Of a stretch of DNA of 64,000 bases, positions 7,804-18,412 are shown piece after piece. This stretch comes from Psychromonas ingrahamii 37 (GTDB lineage: Bacteria; Pseudomonadota; Gammaproteobacteria; Enterobacterales; Psychromonadaceae), in NCBI RefSeq assembly GCF_000015285.1, contig NC_008709.1, forward strand, positions 806,001 to 870,000, written 5' to 3'. Numbering within the stretch: the first letter of the stretch is position 1; every line of letters starts with the position of its first letter. The position numbers were made by a program, and so were the translations under genes. The notes under the pieces were generated by a model, which had not been told where the DNA came from, ran no database searches, and worked only from the letters and a program-made list of their open reading frames with translations.

Positions 7804-9858
7804 ATGAATTTAAAACTTAAACTGTCAGCCCCCCAAGCGCTAAAAAAAAACCACATTCATGAAATTCATGGTGATTTACGTCAAGATGATTATTTTTGGT
7901 TGCGTGATGATCATCGTCAGAATCAGCAGGTGATCGATTATTTAGAGCAAGAAAATGCCTTTACCGAGCAGGAGATGAGCCCCTTAGCTCCCCTGCAGAC
8001 TGAGTTGTATGACGAGATGGTGGCACGGCAGGAGCCTGAGCTTGAATCTGTTCCTTATTTTAAACAAGGGTTTTGGTATACCGTCCGCTTTGCAGAAGGC
8101 AAAGATTATATGGTTTATAGCCGTAGAAAAGAATCGATGGCGGCCTCAGAGCAGATACTTGTCGATTGCAATGAACGTGCACAGGGGCTTTCGTATTATC
8201 AATTGGGTGATGTGACCCTATCAAGTAATTCAATGTTGATGGCATTCTCCGAAGATGTGGTTGGTCGCCGTCAATATACCTTAGGTTTTAAAAATCTTGA
8301 GACAGGTGAGATTCTAAATGATCTTATTGAAGATGTTTCTGACGTGGTCTGGGCAAATGATAATCAAACCGTTTTTTATGTTAAACAACACCCGGAAACC
8401 TTATTACCCTACCAGGTATACCGCCACAGATTAGGTGACAGAATAAAGGATGACGTATTAGTTTATGAAGAGCTGGATGATACCTTCTACGTGAGTCTTG
8501 ACAAAACACGTTCCGAGCAGTATCTGGTTATTGCCATTGACAGTACCACCACCTCTGAATGTTTAGTGTTAGATGCTGATCAGCCGATGGGAGAGTTTGT
8601 CTCATTTTTACCCCGGTTACGCGGGCATGAATACAGTATTGATCATTTCCAGGAACAGTTTTATATTCGCACCAATAACAGTGGTAAAAACTTTGCTTTA
8701 AAAACATCGACTTTACTGATCAATCACAATGCAGATGCTTGGGTTACTATTATTGAAGCGCGTAACGATGTGCTGTTGGAAGGTTATGAATTGATGAAGG
8801 AGTGGTTAATTGTTGAAGAGCGTCAAGATGGTTTACCCCTGTTACGGCAGATTAATCATCAAACCGGTGAGTCAAAAACCTTAACGTTTAGTGATCCTGT
8901 CTATACCGTTTTTAGTCATTTTAATCCTGAAGCTAATACAGCTAAATTTCGCTATCAATATACCTCATTTACCACTCCCTCATCGGTCTATGAATTGGAT
9001 TTAAACAGCGGTGAAACCATTCTATTAAAACAAAGCCAAGTAATGGGCGAGTTTGACAGTCATGACTATAAAAGCGAACGTGTTTGGGTCACCGCGCGTG
9101 ATGGTGTACAGGTTCCTGTTTCTCTGGTTTATAGTAAAAAATTGTTTAATCACGAAAATCCAATACTTATTTATGCCTATGGCTCTTATGGCCATAGTTT
9201 AGATATTGGTTTTGATTCTTCAAACTTAAGTCTTCTGGATCGCGGTTTTGTGTATGCCATTGCACATATTCGAGGTGGAGAAGAGTTAGGACGGTCTTGG
9301 TATGAAGAGGGGAAGTTGCTTAAGAAACAAAATACCTTTAATGATTTTATTGATGTAACGAAAAGCCTAATCAGCACTGGTTACGGGTCAGAGGAGAAGG
9401 TCTTTGCGATGGGCGGAAGCGCGGGGGGATTATTGATGGGGGCAATAATTAACCAGGCACCGGAATTATATAAAGGGGTGGTGGCAGTGGTGCCCTTTGT
9501 TGACATAGTATCAACGATGTTAGACGAATCCATTCCGCTGACCACGGGGGAATATGATGAGTGGGGTAATCCAAATGAAAAAAATTATTATCACTATATG
9601 CTTTCCTATAGCCCCTACGATCAAGTGAAAGCCGTGGACTATCCTAATATGTTGGTGACCACCGGCTTACATGATTCACAGGTGCAATATTGGGAACCTG
9701 CCAAGTGGGTGGCTAAATTGCGCGCCTTAAAGACGGATCACAACCAATTACTTTTATATACGGATATGGAAGCCGGACACGGTGGTAAATCGGGTCGCTT
9801 TAAACACTTTGAGGATACCGCCAGAGAATTTGCCTTTATTCTTTCTTTAGTGAAATAA
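7804..9858 (+). CDS. ptrB: Oligopeptidase B (S9A serine peptidase)
   Basis: Cytoplasmic serine peptidase that cuts oligopeptides after basic residues. From ATG 7804 it has 684 residues (E. coli 686). An N-terminal beta-propeller (YFWLRDDHRQ and following) is joined to an alpha/beta hydrolase domain with the catalytic triad S539 (GGSAGGLLMG), D624 (LHDSQVQYWEPAKW) and H659 (EAGHGGKSGR). ATG 7765 is an in-frame alternative adding 13 residues; 7804 is preferred because the family N-terminus starts close to it. It is monocistronic as far as can be seen. Confidence 0.93.
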   Translation: MNLKLKLSAPQALKKNHIHEIHGDLRQDDYFWLRDDHRQNQQVIDYLEQENAFTEQEMSPLAPLQTELYDEMVARQEPELESVPYFKQGFWYTVRFAEGKDYMVYSRRKESMAASEQILVDCNERAQGLSYYQLGDVTLSSNSMLMAFSEDVVGRRQYTLGFKNLETGEILNDLIEDVSDVVWANDNQTVFYVKQHPETLLPYQVYRHRLGDRIKDDVLVYEELDDTFYVSLDKTRSEQYLVIAIDSTTTSECLVLDADQPMGEFVSFLPRLRGHEYSIDHFQEQFYIRTNNSGKNFALKTSTLLINHNADAWVTIIEARNDVLLEGYELMKEWLIVEERQDGLPLLRQINHQTGESKTLTFSDPVYTVFSHFNPEANTAKFRYQYTSFTTPSSVYELDLNSGETILLKQSQVMGEFDSHDYKSERVWVTARDGVQVPVSLVYSKKLFNHENPILIYAYGSYGHSLDIGFDSSNLSLLDRGFVYAIAHIRGGEELGRSWYEEGKLLKKQNTFNDFIDVTKSLISTGYGSEEKVFAMGGSAGGLLMGAIINQAPELYKGVVAVVPFVDIVSTMLDESIPLTTGEYDEWGNPNEKNYYHYMLSYSPYDQVKAVDYPNMLVTTGLHDSQVQYWEPAKWVAKLRALKTDHNQLLLYTDMEAGHGGKSGRFKHFEDTAREFAFILSLVK

Positions 9859-10001
9859 ACGCCGCAGTGTGAGCTTGCATTCTTTGCCGTAGTGGTCAGA
9901 TTAACTGCGCTGCTGCCGCTGCAACAGTATTATTTATAACTGGCAATCAGGGGCAATAGTCAGTTATTCTGAGCCTTTGCCACTTACTTTGGAGTAGTAC
10001 T

Positions 10002-10601
10002 ATGAGTCAACAAATCTTTGAGCAGGTCATTTCTTTGATCGATGCAGTAAACGGTGAAGATCCAAATAGGGAAAGCGCTGAGAATAAAGAATGGCCAAAA
10101 GAGTATCTCTATTCGCAGCGTATGTCAGAAATGCTTGCACGCTTTAAACCAGACGCTGATGATCTTTTGAAAATTGCGGTTCACGGGCAGCATATTCAGC
10201 GCTGGAAATCACCACGCAGTGACTACCCTACGGGTAAACAGGGATATCACCAGTGGCGAACAAATCTTTATACTTTTCATGCTGAAAGTGTCGCAAGCCT
10301 GATGGTCCAAGCCGGTTATGATGACACTGCATTAGAGCGCGTCAAAAATGCAGTGAGTAAAAAATCCATTAAAATAAACCCAGATAGCCAGTTAGTTGAA
10401 GATATTGCAAGCTTAGTTTTTATCGAGCATTACATGTTAGCTTTTGCTGAAAAACATCCTGAATACTCGCAGGAAAAATGGATCGGCATGATTAGCAAAA
10501 CATGGAAAAAAATGTCCAATGACGGACATCAATTTGTACTGGCAGGTAACATAAAATTACCCGCACCTTTGCTGGAATTGATTCATCAGTCGATTGGATA
10601 A
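10002..10601 (+). CDS. DUF4202 domain protein
   Basis: A 199-residue soluble protein that matches the DUF4202 style: IDAVNGEDPNRE at the start, YSQRMSEML, then HGQHIQRWKSPRSDYPTGKQGYHQWR and a later FIEHYM. The conserved His residues suggest a metal-binding helical fold like HD-type hydrolases, but no activity is established. In many marine bacteria it is found near sulfur or nitrogen assimilation genes; here it stands alone between ptrB and a convergent lipoprotein gene. Confidence 0.75.
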   Translation: MSQQIFEQVISLIDAVNGEDPNRESAENKEWPKEYLYSQRMSEMLARFKPDADDLLKIAVHGQHIQRWKSPRSDYPTGKQGYHQWRTNLYTFHAESVASLMVQAGYDDTALERVKNAVSKKSIKINPDSQLVEDIASLVFIEHYMLAFAEKHPEYSQEKWIGMISKTWKKMSNDGHQFVLAGNIKLPAPLLELIHQSIG

Positions 10602-10616
10602 CAAATAACTGCATAA

Positions 10617-10644
10617 ATAAGGTAAGCGCAGGCACTTACCTTAT
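10617..10644. terminator. Bidirectional terminator
   Basis: ATAAGGTAAG (10617-10626) pairs perfectly with CTTACCTTAT (10635-10644) around an 8-base loop, between two convergent genes. The stem core GGTAAG/CTTACC is the same as in the rpoH terminator. T-rich sequence flanks the right side; the left flank is A-rich, as expected for use in both directions. Confidence 0.75.
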
Positions 10645-10651
10645 ATCATTT

Positions 10652-12433
10652 TTATTTCGCTAATGAATCAATACGATAGAAGCTTGTTGTACCGCTGACT
10701 TCATTACCGACAATAAGAATAGGGTTGTTAGTGGGGCTGTCTTTAGCGGCCACAAAACGGAAACCTTCGGGTCCTAAATCACCGGCATCGACGTTATAGG
10801 TCTTTACGTGATTGGCATCTTTTGCAATATTATCTTTGGGATCCACGCTCAAATCCCGGTTATTAAGATACTGTACAAACTGTGCATTAGCAGGATCAGA
10901 AATATTATAAACCATAATGCCGCCCATTCGCTCAAGGCCAATAAAGGCATAAGTTATCCCATCAATAATACCGGTCGTTAAGGCTTCAGGCTCAGGGCCC
11001 TTTTTGCCACTACGATTCTCAGCTTTGTTTTTACTGTGGGTTTGGTTGAAATTAGCACCGTATTTCTGTGCGGTAATGCGTTCAAAATCACTACCTGAAT
11101 CAAAAATCAATTGCTCTGCATCGACATTCCAAATGGAAAATGAACGTCCACCAAAGGTCAGTATGCGATCAATTTTTCCATCAGCATTTAAGTCGCCAAA
11201 TTGTTTAGTGGCAGAGTGAGAAAATTTAAGCGTTTTAACCGCATCTTGGTAAATACCCCCTTGCTGAAAATTGCTTAAATCCAACCTGTTTTGCTGATCC
11301 GAAGGTTTATAAATACCACCGTCAAAGGCATCTTTTAATTTAATATCATCGCCACAGGCTTTGTCTTCCAAATTAAAATAATAATCACCCGCTTCACAAT
11401 CAGCTATAGATAAATCAGTTAGCCAATCACTGCGATCATCTCCTTCGTTCGCTGTCAGTACATAATCAGTTCCGCCAATAGTGACCACGGCAATGGAATC
11501 CGGCTGATACATGCCTAGGGCAGGTTCATTCTTAAGCAAGGCTTGTTTGTCTTTGTTATTACCATCCAACTCATTACCCGATTGTAAATGATCTTTAAAA
11601 CCTAATGCCATTATTTTTTCAATAGACTTATCAGCCAGATTAATTACTGCAATGGCGTTATTTTCCTGCAAACTCACATAGGCCTTGGTTGAGCTTTTAT
11701 TTATTGCAATATACTCGGGCTCTAAATCCTGTTCCACGCTTGCTTGAAAACCATTTAATACCAACTGTTCGGGTAATTCATTAAATCGCGTACCTCCCTG
11801 ATTAAATTCATGGAAATTAATCCGTGTCACCGTCGTTTTTAATGTATTTTTTTGCCAGTCGATATCAATGACTGCTATTTCACCCACGGGATCTAGCGCA
11901 TAATTTTTATCCGAAGGTTCACCTTCAAGAGCCACCACTAACTGTTTACCATTTGCGCTGAAGGTCACCATATCAGGGAGAGCCCCAACATAAACAGCAT
12001 CAATATATGTCAGGTTTTGGGTGTCATAAAAGGCTACCCAGCCTGTATCTGTTTTATTTTCGGCTTCAATGGCGACAGCAAGCAATCCATCAGACACATC
12101 AACACTATTAGCGGCACCTGCTTGTTTATTAAGATGTTTTTGTATATCAGCACCAATATTTAAGCTGCTCAGTAATGTTGGTTTATTAATATCAGCACTG
12201 CGAACAACATCGACTTTGCCCGACTCCGCATTAACCACAAAGGTATTTTGCGTTTTTTTGTCGTAAGTCACAATCTCAGCAGCACTTTCATCAAAGATGT
12301 TCGAGTGATAACGACCTTGCTCAACTAATTGAATAGTTTGTTTTTTTTCAATAAGATTAGTTTGCGGTGGAGTCGCTGAACAAGCGATAAGTGTCGTTGA
12401 TAAAATAACGGAGGTTAAAATATTAAGTTTCAT
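10652..12433 (-). CDS. Choice-of-anchor I lipoprotein (beta-propeller, phosphatase-like)
   Basis: A 593-residue exported protein. The N-terminus MKLNILTSVILSTTLIACSA is a lipoprotein signal with lipobox LIAC, so it should be anchored to a membrane facing the periplasm. The body has propeller-like repeats (TYVVNAESGKVDVV-style strands, AVIDIDWQ, YVSLQENNAIAVINL, ADSIAVVTIGGTDYVLTANEGDDR, PEALTTGIIDGITYAFIGLERMGG) typical of the choice-of-anchor I family, sometimes annotated as alkaline-phosphatase-like or phytase-like. The substrate is unknown. The start at 12433 has AGAGA upstream; an in-frame ATG at 12448 would add five residues before the signal peptide. Confidence 0.8.
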   Translation of the reverse strand: MKLNILTSVILSTTLIACSATPPQTNLIEKKQTIQLVEQGRYHSNIFDESAAEIVTYDKKTQNTFVVNAESGKVDVVRSADINKPTLLSSLNIGADIQKHLNKQAGAANSVDVSDGLLAVAIEAENKTDTGWVAFYDTQNLTYIDAVYVGALPDMVTFSANGKQLVVALEGEPSDKNYALDPVGEIAVIDIDWQKNTLKTTVTRINFHEFNQGGTRFNELPEQLVLNGFQASVEQDLEPEYIAINKSSTKAYVSLQENNAIAVINLADKSIEKIMALGFKDHLQSGNELDGNNKDKQALLKNEPALGMYQPDSIAVVTIGGTDYVLTANEGDDRSDWLTDLSIADCEAGDYYFNLEDKACGDDIKLKDAFDGGIYKPSDQQNRLDLSNFQQGGIYQDAVKTLKFSHSATKQFGDLNADGKIDRILTFGGRSFSIWNVDAEQLIFDSGSDFERITAQKYGANFNQTHSKNKAENRSGKKGPEPEALTTGIIDGITYAFIGLERMGGIMVYNISDPANAQFVQYLNNRDLSVDPKDNIAKDANHVKTYNVDAGDLGPEGFRFVAAKDSPTNNPILIVGNEVSGTTSFYRIDSLAK

Positions 12434-12599
12434 AAAATCTCTTTGCATGGCTGGAATTAGAAGTTAGCCACTTTTATACCTGACTAATATGACAGACAGA
12501 TGAAAATAACATTAATAGAGTCAACGTTTATGGGGCGCAAGCAGTTACTTTTCTGCGTCTGCGCTGCAGGATGATTTTTCTGTAGAAGAGAATAGAGAC

Positions 12600-15038
12600 T
12601 TATTCCCGGTGGTTTTGGTGGGTTAAGTTGCTGTCAAACATTTTCTCAAGTTGTTTATCTTGTACAATGACTTTTTTTAAGTGTTCTATATTTAACCAGA
12701 TAAGTTCAACAGGGGTTATCGCTTTTGCACTGATCTTAAAGCGATGGGTTAGAAAAGCATCAATACCAATCACAGCGCCTGTTTCAACAATCTCTTCATG
12801 AGTACTGCTCATTAATACGACCTTGCCATGTAAAATTAAGGCGATTGAGTCTGTACTTTTATTTTGATGACAAATCATCTCGCTATTATTGTAAATTTCC
12901 CGTATGGCTAAGCGACTAAGGAGAAATAGACTTTTTTCCTTGACGTTTTTTGTCCATGGCATTAAAGCTAACTGTTGACTGATTTGTTTGGAGCTAATGC
13001 TATGAGGTGGTTTCGCCAGATGTATTATTTTATACTCTATTTCCTCCGTCAGTTTTTTAGCTTCGCTCTCATCAAAGACCCCCTCGGCGATTAACTCATT
13101 CAAATAAACACGTTCTAAATGAAGCAGTAATCTATGTGCAGCATAGGTTTCCAGACTGTAGGATAGTGCGGGAAAATTTTCTCTGATCTTTTGAATATAT
13201 AAACGAGTGTGTTTTTTATTGTCCTCAATTTCCTGCTCCACTAATTGTCTGTCCTGCTCTGAAGGGGACAGTGACTGCAGATGTTTTTGGATCTCTTCCT
13301 GCCCTTGAATAAAGCCGCGGGCAGTATCATAACTGAGTGATAAGCGTTCAAATGAAAAATTGACCACTATTTTATTTAACAAGGGGATGTGATAAAACCA
13401 ACGTATATAATAGGGGGTTTTCCAAGACTCAAAAAGTGTCTTGCGGGGCGAAATTTCAGCATTACCATCTAAGGCAAATTCAACTGCGGTGACCAAGTGT
13501 TTGGTTGCCTGTCCGGTTAAGGCTCCTTGGCTAAATTGTGACCAATAAAATTGTCTTTCAGTTTCTAATAAACGGTGCCTGAAAGCGACCAGAAAATCAG
13601 CTTCCTGCACCGCGCTGATGGGTTGAGCTTCTTGGAGGGGCTCAGTTAAGCTTTTCCAATCGGCACGTTGTAAAAATTCGTTTTTTTGCAATAAAAGTAA
13701 GTCATTTGTCAAATGTTGTTTAATGCTTTGCTGCGCTTTTATCAGGCTGGCCTGTTTCGCTTCGGGTAATTTATCTAAACCAAAATACCGCAATAGCAGG
13801 CTCATGCTGCTTGCGTTTATAAGAATAGTTAATACCACAATACCTGCCGTTAAAAATAAGATTTGATCACCCAGTTCTTTTGGTAAGAAGTTATCCTGAG
13901 CAATAATCAGAGCTAATGCTAAAGAGACCGCTCCCCGCAATCCGCCCCAGATAACAACAATCGCTTTTTCTTTGCTGATACCCGCCTGTTTTAAGATCGG
14001 CATAAAAGTGAATACCGTCACCGCCCGTATAAGTTGAATGCCAATATATAACCCCGCTAAGGTGACCCACCATTCCCAGTTGTCCAAACGGATCCGCGAG
14101 GCGATAATAATACCCACTAAAATAAAAATAAGCGTATTGGCAATGTGCGCCATCATTTGCCAAAAGTGATGTAAAAAAACACTGACGCCAGGTGAAATGC
14201 GGGTGCGTCCTACGCTTGCAACCAGCACTCCTAAGCTCACTACAGCGACAACCCCAGACACATGAAATACATTTTCCGCAATAAAATAAGCAATATACGC
14301 GGCCGAAATAGTCAGGGTTATTTCAATGATTGCCTGATTAAATAGACGCCCAATCCAAAATAAAAATACTGCCCCAACTGCTAAACCAGTCAACAGGCCT
14401 AACAATACCACTGAGATAAAACTGCTTGATATTGCCAGAATATCTAAATCAGCCTCTCCTCCTGAGGTTAATAAGCCATAAAACAGGCTGAATAATACAA
14501 TGGCGGTACCATCATTTAATAATGATTCTCCTTCAATCAGGGTTTCCAGGCGTTTTCGTGAACTGATTTCTTTTAATAAGGAGACAACGGCAACAGGATC
14601 CGTTGCACTGATCAGGGCACCAAATAAAAAGCACACTGTCCATGACCATTGCCAGGGAAAAAGATAGAAGGTTAAAACAGCGGTTAGCGCGGTGGAGAAA
14701 ATCAATCCGGGTACCGCTAATACCATTATCTGTTTGATCATACGTTTAAACAGATGGGGATCCATGGAAAATGCAGATTCAAAAATGAGCGTGGGTAAAA
14801 ATAATAATAGAATAAGGTGCGGATCAACCTGTGCCAAAGTGCTTAGTGCACTGTTTAATCCGGGTAAATTCGCCTGTATGTGCTCTGTACGCCCATAGAG
14901 ACCAAGGCTTAGGCCAGCTAGCAATAAAATAACACAATAGGGGGAGGAGAGTGTTTTGGAAACCGATTTTATCAACGCACCAAGCAGTAAAGATAAAATA
15001 ACAAAGATCACCATTAAGACACTGCTGTCTAAATGCAT
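12600..15038 (-). CDS. CPA1-family Na+/H+ antiporter with C-terminal regulatory region
   Basis: An 812-residue antiporter. Residues 1 to about 415 form the membrane domain, with FLPTLIFESAF (80-90), SATDPVAVV (144-152, D147 the predicted ion-binding aspartate) and EGESLLNDGTAI (169-180). The remaining 400 residues are cytoplasmic: a helical, Glu/Lys-rich part, then a beta-rich domain at about 715-800 (SIALILHGKVVLMSSTHEE, VIGIDAFL) resembling a cyclic-nucleotide-binding fold. This layout resembles the SOS1/NHE-type exchangers rather than short bacterial NhaP. The role is sodium extrusion and pH control, fitting a marine cell. AAGGAG precedes the start. Confidence 0.85.
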   Translation of the reverse strand: MHLDSSVLMVIFVILSLLLGALIKSVSKTLSSPYCVILLLAGLSLGLYGRTEHIQANLPGLNSALSTLAQVDPHLILLLFLPTLIFESAFSMDPHLFKRMIKQIMVLAVPGLIFSTALTAVLTFYLFPWQWSWTVCFLFGALISATDPVAVVSLLKEISSRKRLETLIEGESLLNDGTAIVLFSLFYGLLTSGGEADLDILAISSSFISVVLLGLLTGLAVGAVFLFWIGRLFNQAIIEITLTISAAYIAYFIAENVFHVSGVVAVVSLGVLVASVGRTRISPGVSVFLHHFWQMMAHIANTLIFILVGIIIASRIRLDNWEWWVTLAGLYIGIQLIRAVTVFTFMPILKQAGISKEKAIVVIWGGLRGAVSLALALIIAQDNFLPKELGDQILFLTAGIVVLTILINASSMSLLLRYFGLDKLPEAKQASLIKAQQSIKQHLTNDLLLLQKNEFLQRADWKSLTEPLQEAQPISAVQEADFLVAFRHRLLETERQFYWSQFSQGALTGQATKHLVTAVEFALDGNAEISPRKTLFESWKTPYYIRWFYHIPLLNKIVVNFSFERLSLSYDTARGFIQGQEEIQKHLQSLSPSEQDRQLVEQEIEDNKKHTRLYIQKIRENFPALSYSLETYAAHRLLLHLERVYLNELIAEGVFDESEAKKLTEEIEYKIIHLAKPPHSISSKQISQQLALMPWTKNVKEKSLFLLSRLAIREIYNNSEMICHQNKSTDSIALILHGKVVLMSSTHEEIVETGAVIGIDAFLTHRFKISAKAITPVELIWLNIEHLKKVIVQDKQLEKMFDSNLTHQNHRE

Positions 15039-15116
15039 ATCTAACTCCTTAGTGTAAAGGGGGTATTCGTCTCGCTTTTAGGGGCTCTGATGATAATCGA
15101 TGGTGGCAACAAAGCA

Positions 15117-15140
15117 TAAAAACGCTCCAAAGAGCGTTTG
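15117..15140 (-). terminator. Intrinsic terminator of the RRM gene
   Basis: AAACGCTC (15120-15127) and GAGCGTTT (15132-15139) form an 8-bp stem with a 4-base loop; on the minus strand the stem is followed by a T tract. It is 17 bp beyond the stop of the RRM gene. Confidence 0.8.
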
Positions 15141-15156
15141 AAATGTCACTTTAAAT

Positions 15157-15639
15157 TTAAAGAGGCTTATCTGATGTTGGCGCTGATTCTGCTTGAGGAG
15201 CTCGTTCGTTTGCTTCGCGAACTTTTAAAGAACGTTCTTGGAACTCAAATTCATTTAATGCATTGATTGCATTATTAGCATCTTTTTCAGGCATTTCGAC
15301 GAACCCAAAACCACGACGTTTGCCGGTGTGTTTATCTTTCATTAAACGTACTGAAAGAACCTGACCATGCTCAGAAAAAAGAGACCGTATCGCCATTTCA
15401 TTTGCCCGATAAGGTAAGTTACCTACATAAAGAGTTGTGGTGGAAAAATCACCTTCACTGACCTCTTTTTTAGGACTAACAGATTTTTTTGTACCACGAA
15501 ATTGAAGCGCTATTCCGCTGGCTAATGCGCCGATTGCGAATAAAAATGCGCCATCAATTGTTAACTGGGATAGTTTAATCACAGCAAAACCTACAATCGC
15601 AATGACGATTGAAAGCAACACGGATGTGTTTGATTTCAT
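15157..15639 (-). CDS. RRM RNA-binding protein with N-terminal membrane hairpin
   Basis: A 160-residue protein. Residues 7-23 and 29-46 are two hydrophobic segments, so the N-terminus should sit in the inner membrane. After a short linker comes one RNA recognition motif with RNP2 LYVGNL (70-75) and RNP1 RGFGFVEM (109-116), both intact. Bacterial RRM proteins of this sort are known in marine gammaproteobacteria and cyanobacteria, often cold-induced, though the RNA targets are mostly unknown. The long gene-free stretch upstream could include a regulated leader. It has its own terminator and is probably monocistronic. Confidence 0.88.
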   Translation of the reverse strand: MKSNTSVLLSIVIAIVGFAVIKLSQLTIDGAFLFAIGALASGIALQFRGTKKSVSPKKEVSEGDFSTTTLYVGNLPYRANEMAIRSLFSEHGQVLSVRLMKDKHTGKRRGFGFVEMPEKDANNAINALNEFEFQERSLKVREANERAPQAESAPTSDKPL

Positions 15640-16416
15640 AATAAAATAACCTCAAAGATAAATAGAAAAAATAATGAGTGTGGAGTTACCAATAGTTTAA
15701 ATTAAGTTGTTGCTTCGCAAACGTTGCGTTCCGATTTAATACCCGCTTATTTGGTCATAATCGCACCTCTAAAATGGGTATTTCCCAGAAGCGCGTAGCC
15801 AGTATCACTTAATTTAATTGGTAATCTCTTTCTTTGGTGTTTTTGGCTTGACAAAAATGTCCTATACCCGGCCAGCAACCATACTTAAAAAAGCAATTAC
15901 ATTGTAAGCTAAATTTAACAATTAAGTTAATTCTTTAACAATATTAGATTTTAATTTGATCATTGTAATGCCATTTTGTGAAATAGAACACGTTGAAAAT
16001 AGCTGATTGGCAGTCAAAGACTGATTATCTTGTCTAAAAACAAGATGTTGTTTATCAATATGGCAAGGTTTTTTTGTCTATCAGTGCACTTTCGAGCAAC
16101 AGCTTAAGGCTTTTAGAAGGCGCTCAACGGCTTAAAAGTAAAGGTTAAGCTCAGTGGTTCTCTTCATTAATCAAGCCACCAGTTTTTAAACGGGGTGATT
16201 TTCTTCGCTATTGTTAATGTTAATAATAAGTTTTTTTCTCGTTACTCGGCAGGGAGCTATAAAGATAGCGATTGTAGGATAAATTCGATAGAATACCCTG
16301 TAATATACACCCAAATCACTTATCAATGCAGATTAGCGTGTTTTTAGGTGTTATCGTGGTAAGCACGGCATGAGCTAAACAGCTGGCATGCAACTAAAAA
16401 GGTATTTAAAGGCTTC
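15640..16416. other. 777-bp intergenic region between the RRM gene and lepA
   Basis: No credible coding sequence on either strand. It contains the 5' regions of two divergent genes. Several small hairpins are visible: ATCTTGT/ACAAGAT around 16028-16047, CAGTC/GACTG just before it, and a larger structure at 16101-16151 whose ends AGCTTAA and TTAAGCT pair. These could be leader structures or a small RNA, but no promoter-terminator pair was found to support a discrete RNA gene. Confidence 0.6.
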
Positions 16417-18213
16417 ATGAAAAATATTCGTAACTTTTCGATTATCGCCCATATCGACCACGGTAAGTCGACTCTTTCAGATCGTTTAATCAATACTTGT
16501 GGCGGCTTAAGTGACCGGGAAATGGAATCTCAAGTATTAGATTCAATGGATATTGAGCGCGAGCGTGGCATTACCATCAAAGCGCAAAGTGTCACCTTAG
16601 ATTACCACGCAAAAGACGGTGAAACATATCAGCTTAACTTTATCGACACTCCCGGACACGTTGATTTCGCTTATGAAGTATCGCGCTCATTAGCCGCCTG
16701 TGAGGGTGCCTTATTAGTGGTGGATGCAGGTCAAGGTGTTGAAGCGCAAACATTGGCTAACTGTTACACCGCGATGGAAATGAACTTAGAAGTGGTGCCG
16801 ATTTTAAATAAAATTGATCTACCCGCCGCAGATCCTGATCGTGTGGCCAAAGAGATTGAAGATATTATCGGTATTGATGCGGCTGATGCGGTGCGTTGTT
16901 CTGCAAAAACGGGCGTTGGTATTGATTTGGTATTGGAAGAGATTGTTCGTTGTATTCCACCTCCTGTGGGCGATTTAACCGGACCGCTGCAGGCATTAAT
17001 TATCGACTCATGGTTTGATAACTATCAGGGTGTTGTCTCATTAGTACGTGTTATGCACGGCCAAATTAAAGTGGGCGATCGCATGAAAGTGATGTCTACT
17101 GGGCAGGTTAATCCGGTTGCTAAAGTGGGTTACTTTACACCCAAACAAAAAGAAACCGGCATTCTAAAAGCGGGTGAAGTGGGTTATGTTATTGCGGGTA
17201 TCAAAGATATTTTAGGTGCTCCCGTCGGTGATACTTTAACCATTTCAGGTCATGAGGCTGCGAAAGCATTACCCGGTTTTAAACGTGCTAAACCTCAGGT
17301 TTATGCGGGACTATTTCCGGTCAGTTCCGATGATTACGAAAACTTTCGTGATGCATTAGCGAAGTTAAGTATTAATGATGCTTCACTCTTTTATGAACCA
17401 GAAAACTCCTCTGCATTAGGATTTGGTTTCCGTTGTGGCTTCCTCGGTTTATTGCACATGGAAATCGTGCAAGAACGTTTGGAGCGAGAATACGACCTGA
17501 ATCTTATTACCACTGCGCCAACGGTTGTTTATGAAGTCGAAACAACTAGGGGTGAAGTGCTCCACATTGATAGCCCCGCTAAGTTCCCGGCGATGAATGA
17601 TATTGAGGAAATCCGCGAGCCCATTGCGGAATGTAATATTTTAGTGCCGCAGGAGTACTTGGGTAATGTCATCACACTTTGTGTTCAGAAACGCGGTATG
17701 CAAACCAAAATGGTCTATCACGGTAAGCAAGTGGCGTTAACTTACCATATTCCGATGGGCGAGGTTGTAATGGACTTTTTTGACCGTTTGAAATCAACCA
17801 GTCGCGGTTATGCCTCGCTTGAGTATAATTTTGTTAAGTTTGAAGCGGCCGATATGGTCCGCGTTGATGTCTTAATCAATAGTGAACGTGTGGATGCCTT
17901 AGCGTTAATTACGCATCGTGCAAACTCTGAAAGCTATGGGCGTGATCTGGTGGATAAAATGAAAGATCTCATTCCTCGCCAAATGTTCAATATTGCATTA
18001 CAAGCTGCTATTGGAAGTAAGATTATTGCCCGTTCTACGGTTAAACAGTTGACTAAAAATGTATTGGCAAAATGTTACGGTGGTGATATCAGCCGTAAGA
18101 AAAAATTGTTGAAAAAGCAAAAAGAAGGTAAAAAACGCATGAAATCTGTGGGTAACGTAGATATACCGCAGGAAGCGTTTTTGGCTGTATTGCACATAGG
18201 TAAAGACAAATAA
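16417..18213 (+). CDS. lepA: Elongation factor 4 (LepA)
   Basis: Ribosome-associated translational GTPase that affects initiation and back-translocation. Its 598 residues (E. coli 599) carry G1 AHIDHGKST (11-19), G3 DTPGH (77-81), G4 NKID (131-134) and G5 CSAKTG, then the EF-G-like domains and the LepA-specific C-terminus ending in the basic [21 protein letters not shown]. It precedes lepB, as is common, but a hairpin with a T tract lies between them. Confidence 0.98.
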   Translation: MKNIRNFSIIAHIDHGKSTLSDRLINTCGGLSDREMESQVLDSMDIERERGITIKAQSVTLDYHAKDGETYQLNFIDTPGHVDFAYEVSRSLAACEGALLVVDAGQGVEAQTLANCYTAMEMNLEVVPILNKIDLPAADPDRVAKEIEDIIGIDAADAVRCSAKTGVGIDLVLEEIVRCIPPPVGDLTGPLQALIIDSWFDNYQGVVSLVRVMHGQIKVGDRMKVMSTGQVNPVAKVGYFTPKQKETGILKAGEVGYVIAGIKDILGAPVGDTLTISGHEAAKALPGFKRAKPQVYAGLFPVSSDDYENFRDALAKLSINDASLFYEPENSSALGFGFRCGFLGLLHMEIVQERLEREYDLNLITTAPTVVYEVETTRGEVLHIDSPAKFPAMNDIEEIREPIAECNILVPQEYLGNVITLCVQKRGMQTKMVYHGKQVALTYHIPMGEVVMDFFDRLKSTSRGYASLEYNFVKFEAADMVRVDVLINSERVDALALITHRANSESYGRDLVDKMKDLIPRQMFNIALQAAIGSKIIARSTVKQLTKNVLAKCYGGDISRKKKLLKKQKEGKKRMKSVGNVDIPQEAFLAVLHIGKDK

Positions 18214-18242
18214 TTGCATTTTCAACAAGGCAATAAAAGCAT

Positions 18243-18272
18243 AATGCGCCGGTTTTTAATCTGCGCATTTTT
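18243..18272 (+). terminator. Probable terminator between lepA and lepB
   Basis: AATGCGC (18243-18249) pairs with GCGCATT (18263-18269) over a 13-base loop, followed by a broken T tract. It may be only partial, since lepA and lepB are often co-transcribed. Confidence 0.55.
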
Positions 18273-18412
18273 GTGTTTTTAAATCCCCAATCGTTGTCAA
18301 CACTGCGATTGACTGACCAGTCATATTAGTTAAACCGATATTGAACCAATTGATTCAATTATGTCCGCTTAAATAATGTGATTTTGACATACCCATTTTT
18401 ATAGGAATTAAC

